Positions 9,631 to 17,474 of a DNA stretch of 38,749 bases are shown here, one piece after another. The first letter of the stretch is position 1, and every line of letters starts with the position of its first letter. The notes beneath the pieces are model-generated. The model was not told the DNA's origin and did not search any database. It worked only from the letters and a program-made list of their open reading frames with translations. The stretch comes from Vibrio variabilis (lineage in GTDB: Bacteria; Pseudomonadota; Gammaproteobacteria; Enterobacterales; Vibrionaceae), in assembly GCF_003263785.1 (NCBI RefSeq), contig NZ_JYJK01000005.1:1-38749 (forward strand), in the 5' to 3' direction. Position numbers and translations under genes: made by a program.

Positions 9631-10211
9631 ATGCTGGATAATTGCCTTGAATATCTTTGTCAGAGAATCAATCAATCACTTCATTCAACATTTGATTTGT
9701 CTGAAGATCTTGCCGTCGTTTCTGCTCCTACTGATTCAAATAAGAACTCAGCCAGCCAAAATGATAATAAAGTATTGATATTTATAAGTAGTATCGACAG
9801 AGATCCCTTTTCTAAACCAGGCCAGATGTCGGCATATTCTTCACAACCTGGTGGTGCTATAACGGGCAAACCCCTTTATTTATCGATATCTGTGGTTGTA
9901 GCATCGAATTTTGTCTCCAAAAGTTATACGGATGGATTAAAAATACTTTCTCATGTACTAGCATTTTTCCAAAGAAATCCAGTATTTAATCGTCAAAACT
10001 CACCAGACATTCCCGAATTAGTCGAACAAATAGCCCTCGAAATGGAAGTCATTCCAGAGGGGCAATTGAGTCATATGTGGAGCATGTTAGGGTCTAGTTA
10101 TCTGCCTCCTGCGTGTACCAAGTGCGTGTCGCGATACCGAATAGTGATGCCCTATTGCGACAAACTAGCCCCTTGTCATCGATTAAGCCTAATCTGTCCA
10201 ACGAGGGATAA
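9631..10211 (+). CDS. eCIS DUF4255 protein (Afp16/Pvc16-like tube terminator or cap), frame broken by one single-base loss
   Basis: Relatives in Afp and PVC particles cap the tube and sheath distal end and stop elongation. The protein shows the family blocks: MLDNCLEYLCQRINQSLHS at the N-terminus, ISSIDRDPFSKPG, YLSISVVVASNFVSKSYTDG, LKILSHVLAFFQRNPVFN and GQLSHMWSMLGSSYLPPA. After YLPPA the frame is lost. One G added near 10111-10113 gives VYQVRVAIPNSDALLRQTSP and then LSSIKPNLSNEG, the expected family end, stopping at 10211, two bases before the next ATG. The restored length is 193 residues. The start at 9631 was preferred over 9619 because GAGG lies in front of it and family homology begins there. 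It opens the locus, separated from the sheath gene by one unknown gene. Confidence 0.85.
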
Positions 10212-10213
10212 GT

Positions 10214-11020
10214 ATGTCAAACTTCGCGCCATTCCTTACTATACGTGTGGAACATGCTTATTTTGCCAATGATTCTGGCTCACCAAAGATCACTATCACT
10301 CCCACACCGGTTTCGCTTGAATGGTTGAGACAGCATCACATGTTTGTTAAACCATCTCTTGATGGCCTCACAGTGTTCTGTAACCAGGACTACCTCGAAG
10401 ACATCGCTCCAAATGACGATAGCTACCGATTACAGTTTAGAGTTACCTCCAGCGACCCATACTTTCGCAATTATACAAAAATAGACCATCCAGATAACAA
10501 ATCGCTTGCGATATTCAACTGTGACCAGACCGGTACTAACAATTCTATAATTAACATTAATCAATGGATAAACTATCCAGATATCAATAACCTTGATTAT
10601 ATTGAGTCTATTTCAGAAAGAGATGTAATAAATGGCCTAGTTGGTGTGGTTGATTTTTTGGAATCCAGCTCACAATTTAGCACATTAAATAAACTTATAA
10701 ATCTTCGCTTTGAGAATAATTTAGCGCTCTGGCAGTATTTTATTCCATCATATTTAGCTGACAAAAACATCAGCATTGTAGACACATCAAATAGTCATAA
10801 CTTTCACTTTAAAGGTCATATTTCACTCGCGAACACTGAGTATATGGTTTTTGAGTCCGACGCTGAACTCCCCATCTTTAAACGCTCAGAGCTAAATTTC
10901 CAGCTAAAAATCGATCACAAAATATTATTGAGAAGATTAGCAAATGCAGACCCTAAGCACATGGAATGGGTAGATATAAAATCCAAAAAAACACCTCTTT
11001 GCCACATCTACATTCAATAG
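10214..11020 (+). CDS. Unknown 268-residue protein between eCIS cap and sheath genes
   Basis: The frame is intact and starts MSNFAPFLTIRVEHAYFAND two bases after the restored cap gene stop, so the two are almost certainly co-translated. I do not recognise the family. The N-terminal ~100 residues look beta-rich (ITITPTPVSLEWLRQHHMFV, YRLQFRVTSSDPYF). The middle is Asn- and Asp-rich, and the C-terminal ~100 residues again look beta-rich (HNFHFKGHISLANTEYMVFE, ELNFQLKIDHKILLRRLANA). There is no signal peptide or membrane segment. The gene is markedly AT-rich compared with the sheath gene. Position next to the cap suggests a cap-associated or assembly factor. A loaded cargo protein is a second possibility. 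Both are inferences. Confidence 0.7.
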   Translation: MSNFAPFLTIRVEHAYFANDSGSPKITITPTPVSLEWLRQHHMFVKPSLDGLTVFCNQDYLEDIAPNDDSYRLQFRVTSSDPYFRNYTKIDHPDNKSLAIFNCDQTGTNNSIININQWINYPDINNLDYIESISERDVINGLVGVVDFLESSSQFSTLNKLINLRFENNLALWQYFIPSYLADKNISIVDTSNSHNFHFKGHISLANTEYMVFESDAELPIFKRSELNFQLKIDHKILLRRLANADPKHMEWVDIKSKKTPLCHIYIQ

Positions 11021-11074
11021 GCAAATACTAATAAAAATGTAATAAAAGCAACACCTTGCTATTTTTGCCATTTC

Positions 11075-11103
11075 TTGACAGCCTAATTAGTGCCTTCTAT
11101 ACC
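11075..11103 (+). promoter_or_regulatory. Sigma70-type promoter upstream of the sheath gene
   Basis: A perfect TTGACA (11075-11080) is followed by a 17-base spacer and TATACC (11098-11103). This predicts a start near 11110 and a leader of about 137 bases before the sheath ATG. The leader contains short self-complementary elements, including CTGAG/CTCAG around 11181-11200. A promoter here would let sheath and tube be made in excess over the cap pair upstream. The motif is seen directly; activity is inferred. Confidence 0.55.
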
Positions 11104-11246
11104 TAAGACTAAAGTTAATAACATACAACTTTACTAGTACTTGTGTATTAGCAATTAGACTCGCAACAACGTCAGTACTGAGCCGGCTTTCTCAGAGTAA
11201 ACGCGAGCGTTCGATATTCATAAATGAAACCAAAAAGGAATTCACT

Positions 11247-12797
11247 ATGGGTGTAATGAAAACCCCAGGCGTTTACATCGTCGAGAAAAATGCCTTTCCC
11301 AACTCCGTTGTTGAGGTCGCGACAGCAGTTCCTGCGTTTATCGGCTACACGCAAAAAGCGGACAATGGCGGTAAGTCATTGAAGAATGTCCCTTGGCGAA
11401 TTACATCCATGTCGGAGTTTCGTCAGTACTTTGGGGATGCCCCAGCACCAACGTTTGCAATCGCCGATGCGGCGGAAGGCGCGACAGACGTAGCGTTTAG
11501 TCAACAAGACAAATCTTATGTCATCAGCCAGTCCAACACCAAATATACCCTGTATTACAACATGCTGTTTTTCTTCCAGAACGGTGGCGGGCCTTGTTAC
11601 ATCGTGTCTGTTGGATCATACAGTGACGACATTGATCCAGGTGTTCTTAAAGGTGGCATCGATCCGCTGATTAAGGAGCCTGAAGCGACCATGTTGGTGA
11701 TTCCTGAAAGCGTACAACTCGCCGAAGCGGACTGCATTAATGTACAACAAGCTATGCTGGGGCACTGTGGCGGAAAAATGAAAAACCGCGTCGCTATTCT
11801 CGACATTTGGGGAGGCTTTAAAGACCGTCAACATCCAGATGGCGATTGCGTTGAAAACTTCCGTTCCGATCTTGGTATTAATTACCTCGATTATGCCGCT
11901 TCTTACTATCCTTGGCTTAACACCTCTATCGTTCAAGACAGCGACGTCGATTTCCATAATATCAGTAACCCAGACAAACTCACTGAATTACTCACCAATG
12001 AAGTGAATGCCGCATTTCAAGATCTTGAAGGCTTGTCTGACGAAGATCTTAACAGCGGCGGCAACAAGTTACGTGCAACACGCAAACAGCAAATGTTGGA
12101 CGAAATTGCCAAGCTAGGTACCGATCTCTCAGACACTGAGCAGGTGCTTCTCAACAAAGTTTTACAAACCATTAGCCCGCTCTATCAAACCATTATGGCT
12201 GAGGTAAAACATCAGCTGAATGTATTACCACCCGCTTCTGCTATGGCGGGCATTTACACCATGGTTGATAACTCTCGCGGAGTTTGGAAAGCACCCGCTA
12301 ACGTGAGCATGAACGCGGTCATATCACCGACGGTCAACATCAGTGATGATGAACAAGAAGATCTCAACGTCACAACACAAGGTAAATCTATCAATGCAAT
12401 TCGCCCATTTGTTGGTGAAGGCACCTTGGTATGGGGTGGTCGTACGCTCGATGGTAACAGTTTAGATTGGCGCTATATCAACGTTCGTCGAACCATGATT
12501 ATGTTGGAAGAATCCATCAAGCTTGCTTCAAAAGCCTATGTATTTGAGCCAAACGTCGCCAGTACTTGGGTGTCGATGGAAAGCATGATCAGCAACTTCC
12601 TCTACGGTATTTGGAAGCGTGGTGGTCTTGCCGGAGCCGCACCAGCAGAAGCGTACAGCGTAAGCGTGGGTTTAGGTAAAACCATGACAGGTGACGACAT
12701 TCTAGAAGGCATTTTACGCATCACTGTATTGGTAGCCATCACGCGACCAGCTGAATTTATTGAAATCACGTTCCAGCAGAAAATGCAGGAATCGTAA
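11247..12797 (+). CDS. eCIS contractile sheath protein
   Basis: This intact 516-residue sheath protein belongs to the gp18/phage tail sheath superfamily (Afp2-4-like). It polymerises around the inner tube and drives contraction. The N-terminus MKTPGVYIVEKNAFPNSVVE, followed by VATAVPAFIGYTQ, is the characteristic linker arm of eCIS sheaths. The C-terminal domain shows SAMAGIYTMVDNSRGVWKAP, INAIRPFVGEGTLVWGGRTL, DWRYINVRRTMIMLEESIK and the terminal strand EFIEITFQQKMQES, which donates to the neighbouring subunit. Only one sheath gene is present, unlike the three in Afp. RBS AAAAAGGA precedes the start. It is followed by a hairpin and the first tube gene. The frame is clean over 1.5 kb. Confidence 0.95.
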   Translation: MGVMKTPGVYIVEKNAFPNSVVEVATAVPAFIGYTQKADNGGKSLKNVPWRITSMSEFRQYFGDAPAPTFAIADAAEGATDVAFSQQDKSYVISQSNTKYTLYYNMLFFFQNGGGPCYIVSVGSYSDDIDPGVLKGGIDPLIKEPEATMLVIPESVQLAEADCINVQQAMLGHCGGKMKNRVAILDIWGGFKDRQHPDGDCVENFRSDLGINYLDYAASYYPWLNTSIVQDSDVDFHNISNPDKLTELLTNEVNAAFQDLEGLSDEDLNSGGNKLRATRKQQMLDEIAKLGTDLSDTEQVLLNKVLQTISPLYQTIMAEVKHQLNVLPPASAMAGIYTMVDNSRGVWKAPANVSMNAVISPTVNISDDEQEDLNVTTQGKSINAIRPFVGEGTLVWGGRTLDGNSLDWRYINVRRTMIMLEESIKLASKAYVFEPNVASTWVSMESMISNFLYGIWKRGGLAGAAPAEAYSVSVGLGKTMTGDDILEGILRITVLVAITRPAEFIEITFQQKMQES

Positions 12798-12818
12798 CGT
12801 ATTGCACTCAAAGCATAG

Positions 12819-12836
12819 AGGACGTGTGTTCGTCCT
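12819..12836 (+). other. Hairpin between sheath and tube genes
   Basis: AGGACG and CGTCCT flank a TGTGTT loop, followed by TTGAACTTTAAA. The six-pair stem is short for an intrinsic terminator and the T-tract is broken. I read it as a weak attenuator or RNA-stability element in the 77-base gap ahead of the tube gene, which has its own strong AAAGGAG ribosome site. Confidence 0.35.
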
Positions 12837-12874
12837 TTGAACTTTAAATATCGAATTATCGAAAGGAGATAACC

Positions 12875-13351
12875 ATGGCAGATGATGGTTCAGCTCAATC
12901 AGAAACCGTATGGCCGATGCCGAAGTTCCACTTTGAAGTGAAATGGGACGGTGGTGCAGGTTCAGATGCGAAAATGGTCGCGGCATTTCAAGAAATCTCT
13001 GGTCTTGATACCGAAGCGCAACCTATCGAATACCGCGCCGGTAATAGCAAGGTGTTCTCAACAGTCAAGATGCCAGGCATTGTCAAAACCAGCAATGTCA
13101 CCATGAAAAAAGGCATTTTCAAGAGCGATAACAAGTTCTATGACTGGTACAGCAAAATCAAGATGAACACCATAGCTCGTACTGGTGTAACGATCAACCT
13201 ACTGGATGAAAGCGGCTCGCCCGTCATGAGCTGGAAGCTCAAGAATGCATGGCCAACAAAAGTGACTGGCACAGACTTGAAATCCGATGGCAACGAAGTT
13301 GCGGTTGAAACGATTGAACTGGCTCACGAAGGGCTCGAGATATCGACGTAA
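12875..13351 (+). CDS. eCIS tube protein 1 (major inner tube, gp19-like)
   Basis: This 158-residue protein of the T4 gp19/Hcp-like tube family (Afp1/Afp5-like) forms stacked hexamers as the inner tube. Family blocks are WPMPKFHFEVKW, AAFQEISGLDTEAQPIEYRA, GIVKTSNVTMKKGIFKSDNK, FYDWYSKI, TINLLDESGSPVMSWKLKNA, WPTKVTGTDLKSDGNEVAVE and TIELAHEGLEIS. The KTSNVTMKKG loop and the final ETIELAHEG strand are diagnostic. It is preceded by a strong AAAGGAGATAACC ribosome site, consistent with high expression. As the first tube gene next to the sheath it is probably the major tube subunit. The second copy downstream is shorter and diverged. Confidence 0.93.
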   Translation: MADDGSAQSETVWPMPKFHFEVKWDGGAGSDAKMVAAFQEISGLDTEAQPIEYRAGNSKVFSTVKMPGIVKTSNVTMKKGIFKSDNKFYDWYSKIKMNTIARTGVTINLLDESGSPVMSWKLKNAWPTKVTGTDLKSDGNEVAVETIELAHEGLEIST

Positions 13352-13373
13352 TCTCTATCTACTACCCGCCCGA

Positions 13374-13425
13374 TCACAGGTCTAGTTGCAAGCGCATTGT
13401 GAGGTCGCGCCCAACTAGCCTGTGA
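13374..13425 (+). other. Long imperfect hairpin between the two tube genes
   Basis: TCACAGG, a bulged T, and CTAGTTG (13374-13388) pair with CAACTAGCCTGTGA (13412-13425), giving 14 pairs. The 23-base loop holds a further GCGC/GCGC pair. No T-tract follows, so it is not a classical intrinsic terminator. It sits in the 192-base gap after the major tube gene, just where expression should fall from hundreds of copies (sheath, tube) to a few copies (baseplate). An RNA-stability or processing role is inferred. The rest of the gap, to 13543, is an A- and C-rich leader with only a weak ribosome site. Confidence 0.55.
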
Positions 13426-13543
13426 CTGGACAGTAAACCAGCTCTGTAACACGTGAAATCAGCAACAAGCAGAATCGACAACAAAATATACGACATAGCA
13501 AGAACATACAACTCAGTAATAACAACAAGAGACCTAGGGTTAC

Positions 13544-13987
13544 ATGGCAGATGAGTGGCCGCTTCCGGCATTTTATTTTTCCGTTGTGATTGATAGCAAC
13601 GACGATGATTCCGCATTCCAAGAGGTATCTGGTATCGAAACTCAAGTTGAAACTGAAGAGTATCGAGAAGGTGGTAACAATCTTACTTATCACCTACCTA
13701 AAGCCATTAAAAGCTCAAACCTGACCTTAAAGCGCGGCATTGCCGATTCCAGTTCCGCATTGATTCAGTGGTGCCAACAGATACTGGACTCACAATTGTC
13801 GAGCGCGATTACCACTAAAACCGTATCAGTACGCCTGCTCGACGAAACAGGCAACCCATGTCGGGTGTGGGAGCTCTATAACGCCTACCCCGTAAAATGG
13901 CGTGTCGAGGGGTTCAGCTCGACAAAAAACGAAGTCGCCATTGAAGAAATTGAGATCTGCTACAGCCGTTCAGCCAGAACCCAATAA
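13544..13987 (+). CDS. eCIS tube protein 2 (probable tube initiator, gp19-like)
   Basis: This 147-residue second member of the gp19 tube family begins MADEWPLPAFYFSVVIDSND. The same blocks as tube 1 are present but diverged: SAFQEVSGIETQVETEEYRE, KSSNLTLKRGIADSSSALIQ, VSVRLLDETGNPCRVWELYN, AYPVKWRVEGFSSTKNEVAI and EEIEICYSR. In Afp and related particles the second tube homologue (Afp5) starts the tube on the baseplate hub and is present in six copies only. The weak ribosome site (TAGGGT) and the strong hairpin upstream agree with lower expression. It is directly followed by the DUF5908, LysM and spike genes, again as for Afp5-6-7-8. Confidence 0.9.
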   Translation: MADEWPLPAFYFSVVIDSNDDDSAFQEVSGIETQVETEEYREGGNNLTYHLPKAIKSSNLTLKRGIADSSSALIQWCQQILDSQLSSAITTKTVSVRLLDETGNPCRVWELYNAYPVKWRVEGFSSTKNEVAIEEIEICYSRSARTQ

Positions 13988-14004
13988 CAGCGAGCTAGAG
14001 TGTT

Positions 14005-14208
14005 ATGCCAATAGAAATCAAACAACTGTCCGTTAAATCGAATGTGGTTGCTCCCAAAGAGAGCGATGCAGCGGCGTCTAAAAAAAGTTGCGGCAATGAG
14101 CCTTCTAGTCAAATCACTGGTGGTGCTGATTCGGCTCGCACCGCTCCGCAGTATCAGCTCTTAAAATGGACACATCGTAAATTACAGCAAGAAGCAAGAG
14201 AGCGTTAG
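14005..14208 (+). CDS. DUF5908 small eCIS protein (Afp6-like)
   Basis: This 67-residue protein starts MPIEIKQLSVKSNVV, the N-terminal signature of the DUF5908 family, which is found in eCIS loci between the tube initiator and LysM genes. The remainder is low complexity (Lys, Ser, Ala rich), with a basic C-terminus RKLQQEARER. The role is not well established. Position-equivalent Afp6 is reported as non-structural or minor. It starts 18 bases after tube 2 and ends 3 bases before the LysM gene, so it is tightly coupled. Confidence 0.8.
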   Translation: MPIEIKQLSVKSNVVAPKESDAAASKKSCGNEPSSQITGGADSARTAPQYQLLKWTHRKLQQEARER

Positions 14209-14210
14209 TC

Positions 14211-14873
14211 ATGGTCGATAAACTCAAGATAGTGTCCATGCCAAGCTCTGGCTCCTCGCAGACCTTCACCGCGATGCTCAATCCAAACTCGATCAAACAT
14301 GACTTTGGCATTGGTTATACGGACGATCCTTGTAAACATCAGCAGTCGCAAGGCGACATCGCTCCCACGGTTCAGTTTCAAGGTTATCAGAGCGAAAAAC
14401 TGGATTTTGAAATCATGATTGATGCGACCGGCGTTGTTGAATATACCGGCGGAGAGTCAGTACAAGATCAGTTAAACCAGCTTAAAAAGTGTTGCCTACG
14501 CCTACAACGGTAAACAACATGAACCTAACCCGGTAAAAATTACTTGGGGCAGCACGCTTAGCTTTCGAGGCCGCTTAACCTCTATGGCTGTTTCGTATGT
14601 ACTGTTTGATTCTAGCGGTGTTCCACTACGAGCCACCGTCACCATGAACTTCACCCAATTTCTCACTGAACAAGAGAAAGAAGCACTAGCAAAAAAATCG
14701 TCCCCTGATCTCACCCACTACGTTGTTTTCAAAGCGGGAGATACACTGCCAAGCCTTTGCCACCAAATTTACAATGATAGCTCCTACTACCCGGAGGTCG
14801 CTGCATACAATCAACTGTCCAGTGTACGAGGCATACGCCTGGTACCAAACTCTACTTTCCACCACTTGGTTAA
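14211..14873 (+). CDS. eCIS LysM-domain baseplate hub protein (Afp7-like), frame broken at two sites
   Basis: This protein links the tube initiator and spike hub to the wedges, as gp53-like/Afp7 proteins do. The N-terminal part shows KIVSMPSSGSSQTFTAMLNP, NSIKHDFGIGYTDD and QFQGYQSEKLDFEIMIDATG. After QDQLNQLK the frame shifts at the A5 run 14484-14488: removing one A, or adding two bases, joins VAYAYNGKQHEPNPVKITWG, STLSFRGRL and SSGVPLRATVTMNF. A LysM-like domain follows (HYVVFKAGDTLPSLCHQIYN, EVAAYNQLSSVRGI). One C added at 14838-14839 then gives RPGTKLYFPPLG and a stop at 14873, the typical family end. The restored length is about 220 residues. The stop lies 12 bases before the spike start, with GGAGG in between. 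Confidence 0.82.
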
Positions 14874-14885
14874 CGGAGGCATTGT

Positions 14886-16675
14886 ATGGCTGAATCTCCT
14901 ACCGTCACTAACTCCGACGTCACTACGTTTACCGTAAAAGCGAATGGTAGTGCCATCGATAGTTCCATCGGTGTCATTTCAATTAATGTCTTTTACCAAG
15001 TCAATCACGTCGCCTACGCCGAGTTGGAAATTGTTGATGGTAGTGTCGCTAAACAAACGTTCACTGCCAGTGCCGGCGACACCTTTAAACCAGGTACCAC
15101 GATTTCAATTAGCGCGGGTTACAACAGCAACGAAGAAACTATTTATGAAGGTGTGATCATTAGCCACGCCATTCGCATTACCGATAGTAACCAAACGACG
15201 CTGAACATTACGTGTAAAGACCAAGCCGTTGCTATGACCATTGCCCGCAATAGTAAGTCCTACTTGCAACAATCCGACAGTGATGTCATCAACGCCATTA
15301 TTGGTAACTACTCTAAAGTCAGTACCGATACCGTCGACTCGATTTCCAATAAACATGATGAGCTGGTGCAATTTCATTGCACAGATTGGGACTTTTTACT
15401 AACACGCGCCGAAGCAAATGGCATGGTCGTCAGCAATCAACAGAACAAGCTCTCTGTTGCTGCCCCTTCTACAAGTGATTCTGCAACGCTCGTTGTGACT
15501 TATGCACCGATTTATTCAATCTGTCCGCCGAAATTGACGCCAGAACTCAGCTCAGCCAAGTGACCTGTACAGGCTGGGATCCTAGTGAGCAAAAAATGCT
15601 GTCGGAGCAAACCGCTGCATTATCTATTTCCGATCAAGGTAACCTAAGTACCAGCGACCTTGCTGCCGTGTTGGGGATTTCTGATTATCGACTGCAAAGT
15701 TCAGCCACCTACCCACAAGAGATGCTAACCAGCTGGGCAAAAGGTCAACGAACGAAATCAATGCTCTCTAAAGTTCGCGGCACCGTGACATTTCAAGGTA
15801 ATGCCAAGGCAAAAATTGATTCGCTGATCGAGCTTGCAGGTGTTGGCGATAGGTTTAACGGATCTCACTATGTCGGCGCTGTACATCATCGCATCGACCG
15901 AGGTCAGTGGCTAACGACCGCAGAACTAGGTTTGTCTCCGATGTGGTCCACGGAACATCGCGACCTCGGAGCTCCGCCTGCCGCAGGCTGGTTCCACCCG
16001 CCGATGGACTGCAAATCGGTATTGTAAAAAACTAGACGAAGACCCAGAGTCACAATATCGAATTCAAATTGAAGTACCCGCACTGGGTGATAGCGACAAT
16101 CTTGTATGGGCTCGCATCGCTAACTATTACGCCACCAGCGAAAGTGGCAATTTCTTCATTCCGGAAATTGGGGATGAAGTCATTCTTGGTTACGTTAACC
16201 AAGATCCGAGCCAACCGATCGTTTTGGGCAGTCTATACAGCAGCAAACACGCAGCGCCCTACGATTTAACATCAGGCAACTACACCAAAGCTATCGTCAC
16301 CAAGAGCAAACTGAAAATCGAGTTCGATGATGAAAACAAGGTGATTACCGTCACGACCCCTGAAAACAACTGCATTACGCTGAGTGACAAGGACAAATCC
16401 ATCAAGCTTTCCGACCAAAACAGTAACACCATCACCATGAATGAAAGCGGCATCAAAATCGATACACCCAAAGATCTTACGCTATCGGCGAGTGGCGACA
16501 TCTCCATTAAATCGACAGGCGGTACCAATATCGAGGCGACTTCCGATGCCAGTATGAAAGGACTGAATGTCAGTATAGAGCGCAAACAGGCCTTACCGCC
16601 AAAGGTTCTGCCACTGCAGAGTTTTCCGCATCCGGCATCAATACCATCAAAGGTGCCATGGTCAAAATTAACTAG
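14886..16675 (+). CDS. VgrG-like eCIS spike/hub protein (Afp8-like), frame broken at four sites
   Basis: This trimeric central spike is like fused T4 gp27 and gp5. The N-terminal gp27-like domain runs from TFTVKANGSAIDSSIGVISI through QFHCTDWDFLLTRAEANGMV. One G added near 15504 restores VTYGTDLFNLSAEIDARTQL. The OB-fold block GLQIGIVKKLDEDPESQYRI, then IPEIGDEVILGYVNQDPSQP and IVLGSLYSSKHAAPY, needs one G at 16006-16007 and one A in the A6 run 16026-16031. The C-terminal beta-helix (NTITMNESGIKIDTPKDLTL, SASGDISIKSTGGTNIEATS) continues after one A near 16584-16586 as TGLTAKGSATAEFSASGINT and ends IKGAMVKIN at 16675. Four restored bases give 597 residues, normal for Afp8. No extra C-terminal effector domain is attached. 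PAAR follows 22 bases on. Confidence 0.88.
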
Positions 16676-16697
16676 ATCAATAGATAGGAGGTAAGGA

Positions 16698-16997
16698 ATG
16701 CCCTTTGCAGCAAGAATCACCGACATGCATGTCTGCCCCATGGTGACACCGGGGCTTCCCCCAGTACCACACGTGGGTGGACCCGTTATCGGACCTGGGG
16801 TGCCTACCGTACTGATTGGCAGCATACCTGCTTCGATTGTTGGTGATATGTGTACCTGCGTTGGACCGCCCTCAACCATTGTGAAAGGTTCCGCTACCGT
16901 CATGATTGGCGGTATGCCAGCCGCAAGAGTTGGCGATACCACCGATCACGGAGGCAACGTCGCTATGGGTTGTCTGACCGTGCTCATAGGCGGGTAA
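16698..16997 (+). CDS. PAAR-repeat spike tip protein (Afp10-like)
   Basis: This intact 99-residue PAAR protein forms the sharp cone on the VgrG-like spike and usually binds one metal ion. PAAR repeats are visible: MPFAARITDMHVCPMVTPG, PTVLIGSIPASIVGDMCTC, VGPPSTIVKGSATVMIGG and MPAARVGDTTDHGGNVAMG, then CLTVLIGG. The His and Cys positions (H11, C13, C50, C52, H83) suit metal binding. There is no N- or C-terminal extension, so no fused toxin. An AGGAGGTAAGG ribosome site precedes the start. The gene is frame-intact and lies between spike and gp25. Confidence 0.95.
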   Translation: MPFAARITDMHVCPMVTPGLPPVPHVGGPVIGPGVPTVLIGSIPASIVGDMCTCVGPPSTIVKGSATVMIGGMPAARVGDTTDHGGNVAMGCLTVLIGG

Positions 16998-17012
16998 AAG
17001 GAGTTGTTCGAG

Positions 17013-17474
17013 ATGAGTCGTAACCAGGGAATTTTAGGTACTGGCTGGGCATTTCCGCCAAGTTTTGATTCAGAGAGTCGCAGCGCCAAACTGTGCAGCA
17101 ATGAGCAAGATATTCGTCAAAGTTTGACGATTCTACTCTCAACGGCACCGGGCGAGAGGATCATGCATCCTGAATTTGGCTGTGGTATTCAAAGATTCGT
17201 CTTTGCAGAGCTTAGCCGCACTACCCTAACCGAGCTAGAGTCTGAAATCCGACGCGCCATCTTACTGTTCGAGTCTCGAATTGACCTACGAGCCGTGTTA
17301 CTCACGCCCGAGCCTTTGGAAGGGAGAATCCTCATCGAACTCGACTACGATATCGTCAGCACCAATACCCGTGACAACATGGTTTATCCGTACTATTTGC
17401 AAGAAGGCACCCTGATTAGTCCAGACTTGCTGCCAGTAGAAGCTTCAGGGGGAGCTTATGACTACCCAAGCTGA
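17013..17474 (+). CDS. gp25-like baseplate wedge protein (Afp9-like)
   Basis: This 153-residue protein has the gp25/lysozyme-like fold of baseplate wedges and helps nucleate the sheath. GTGWAFPPSFDSESRSAKLC, DIRQSLTILLSTAPGERIMH and the diagnostic PEFGCGIQRFVF block are typical, followed by LESEIRRAILLFESRIDLRA and ILIELDYDIVSTNTRDNMVY. The ATG at 17013 (MSRNQG) was preferred to an upstream TTG because AAAGGAG lies at the right distance. The last 17 bases overlap the start of the large baseplate gene, which implies coupled translation. Frame intact. Confidence 0.93.
   Translation: MSRNQGILGTGWAFPPSFDSESRSAKLCSNEQDIRQSLTILLSTAPGERIMHPEFGCGIQRFVFAELSRTTLTELESEIRRAILLFESRIDLRAVLLTPEPLEGRILIELDYDIVSTNTRDNMVYPYYLQEGTLISPDLLPVEASGGAYDYPS

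Noticed and set aside
13374..13425. Integron attC site or intrinsic terminator
   Set aside because: No attC core-site consensus, and no T-tract after the stem.
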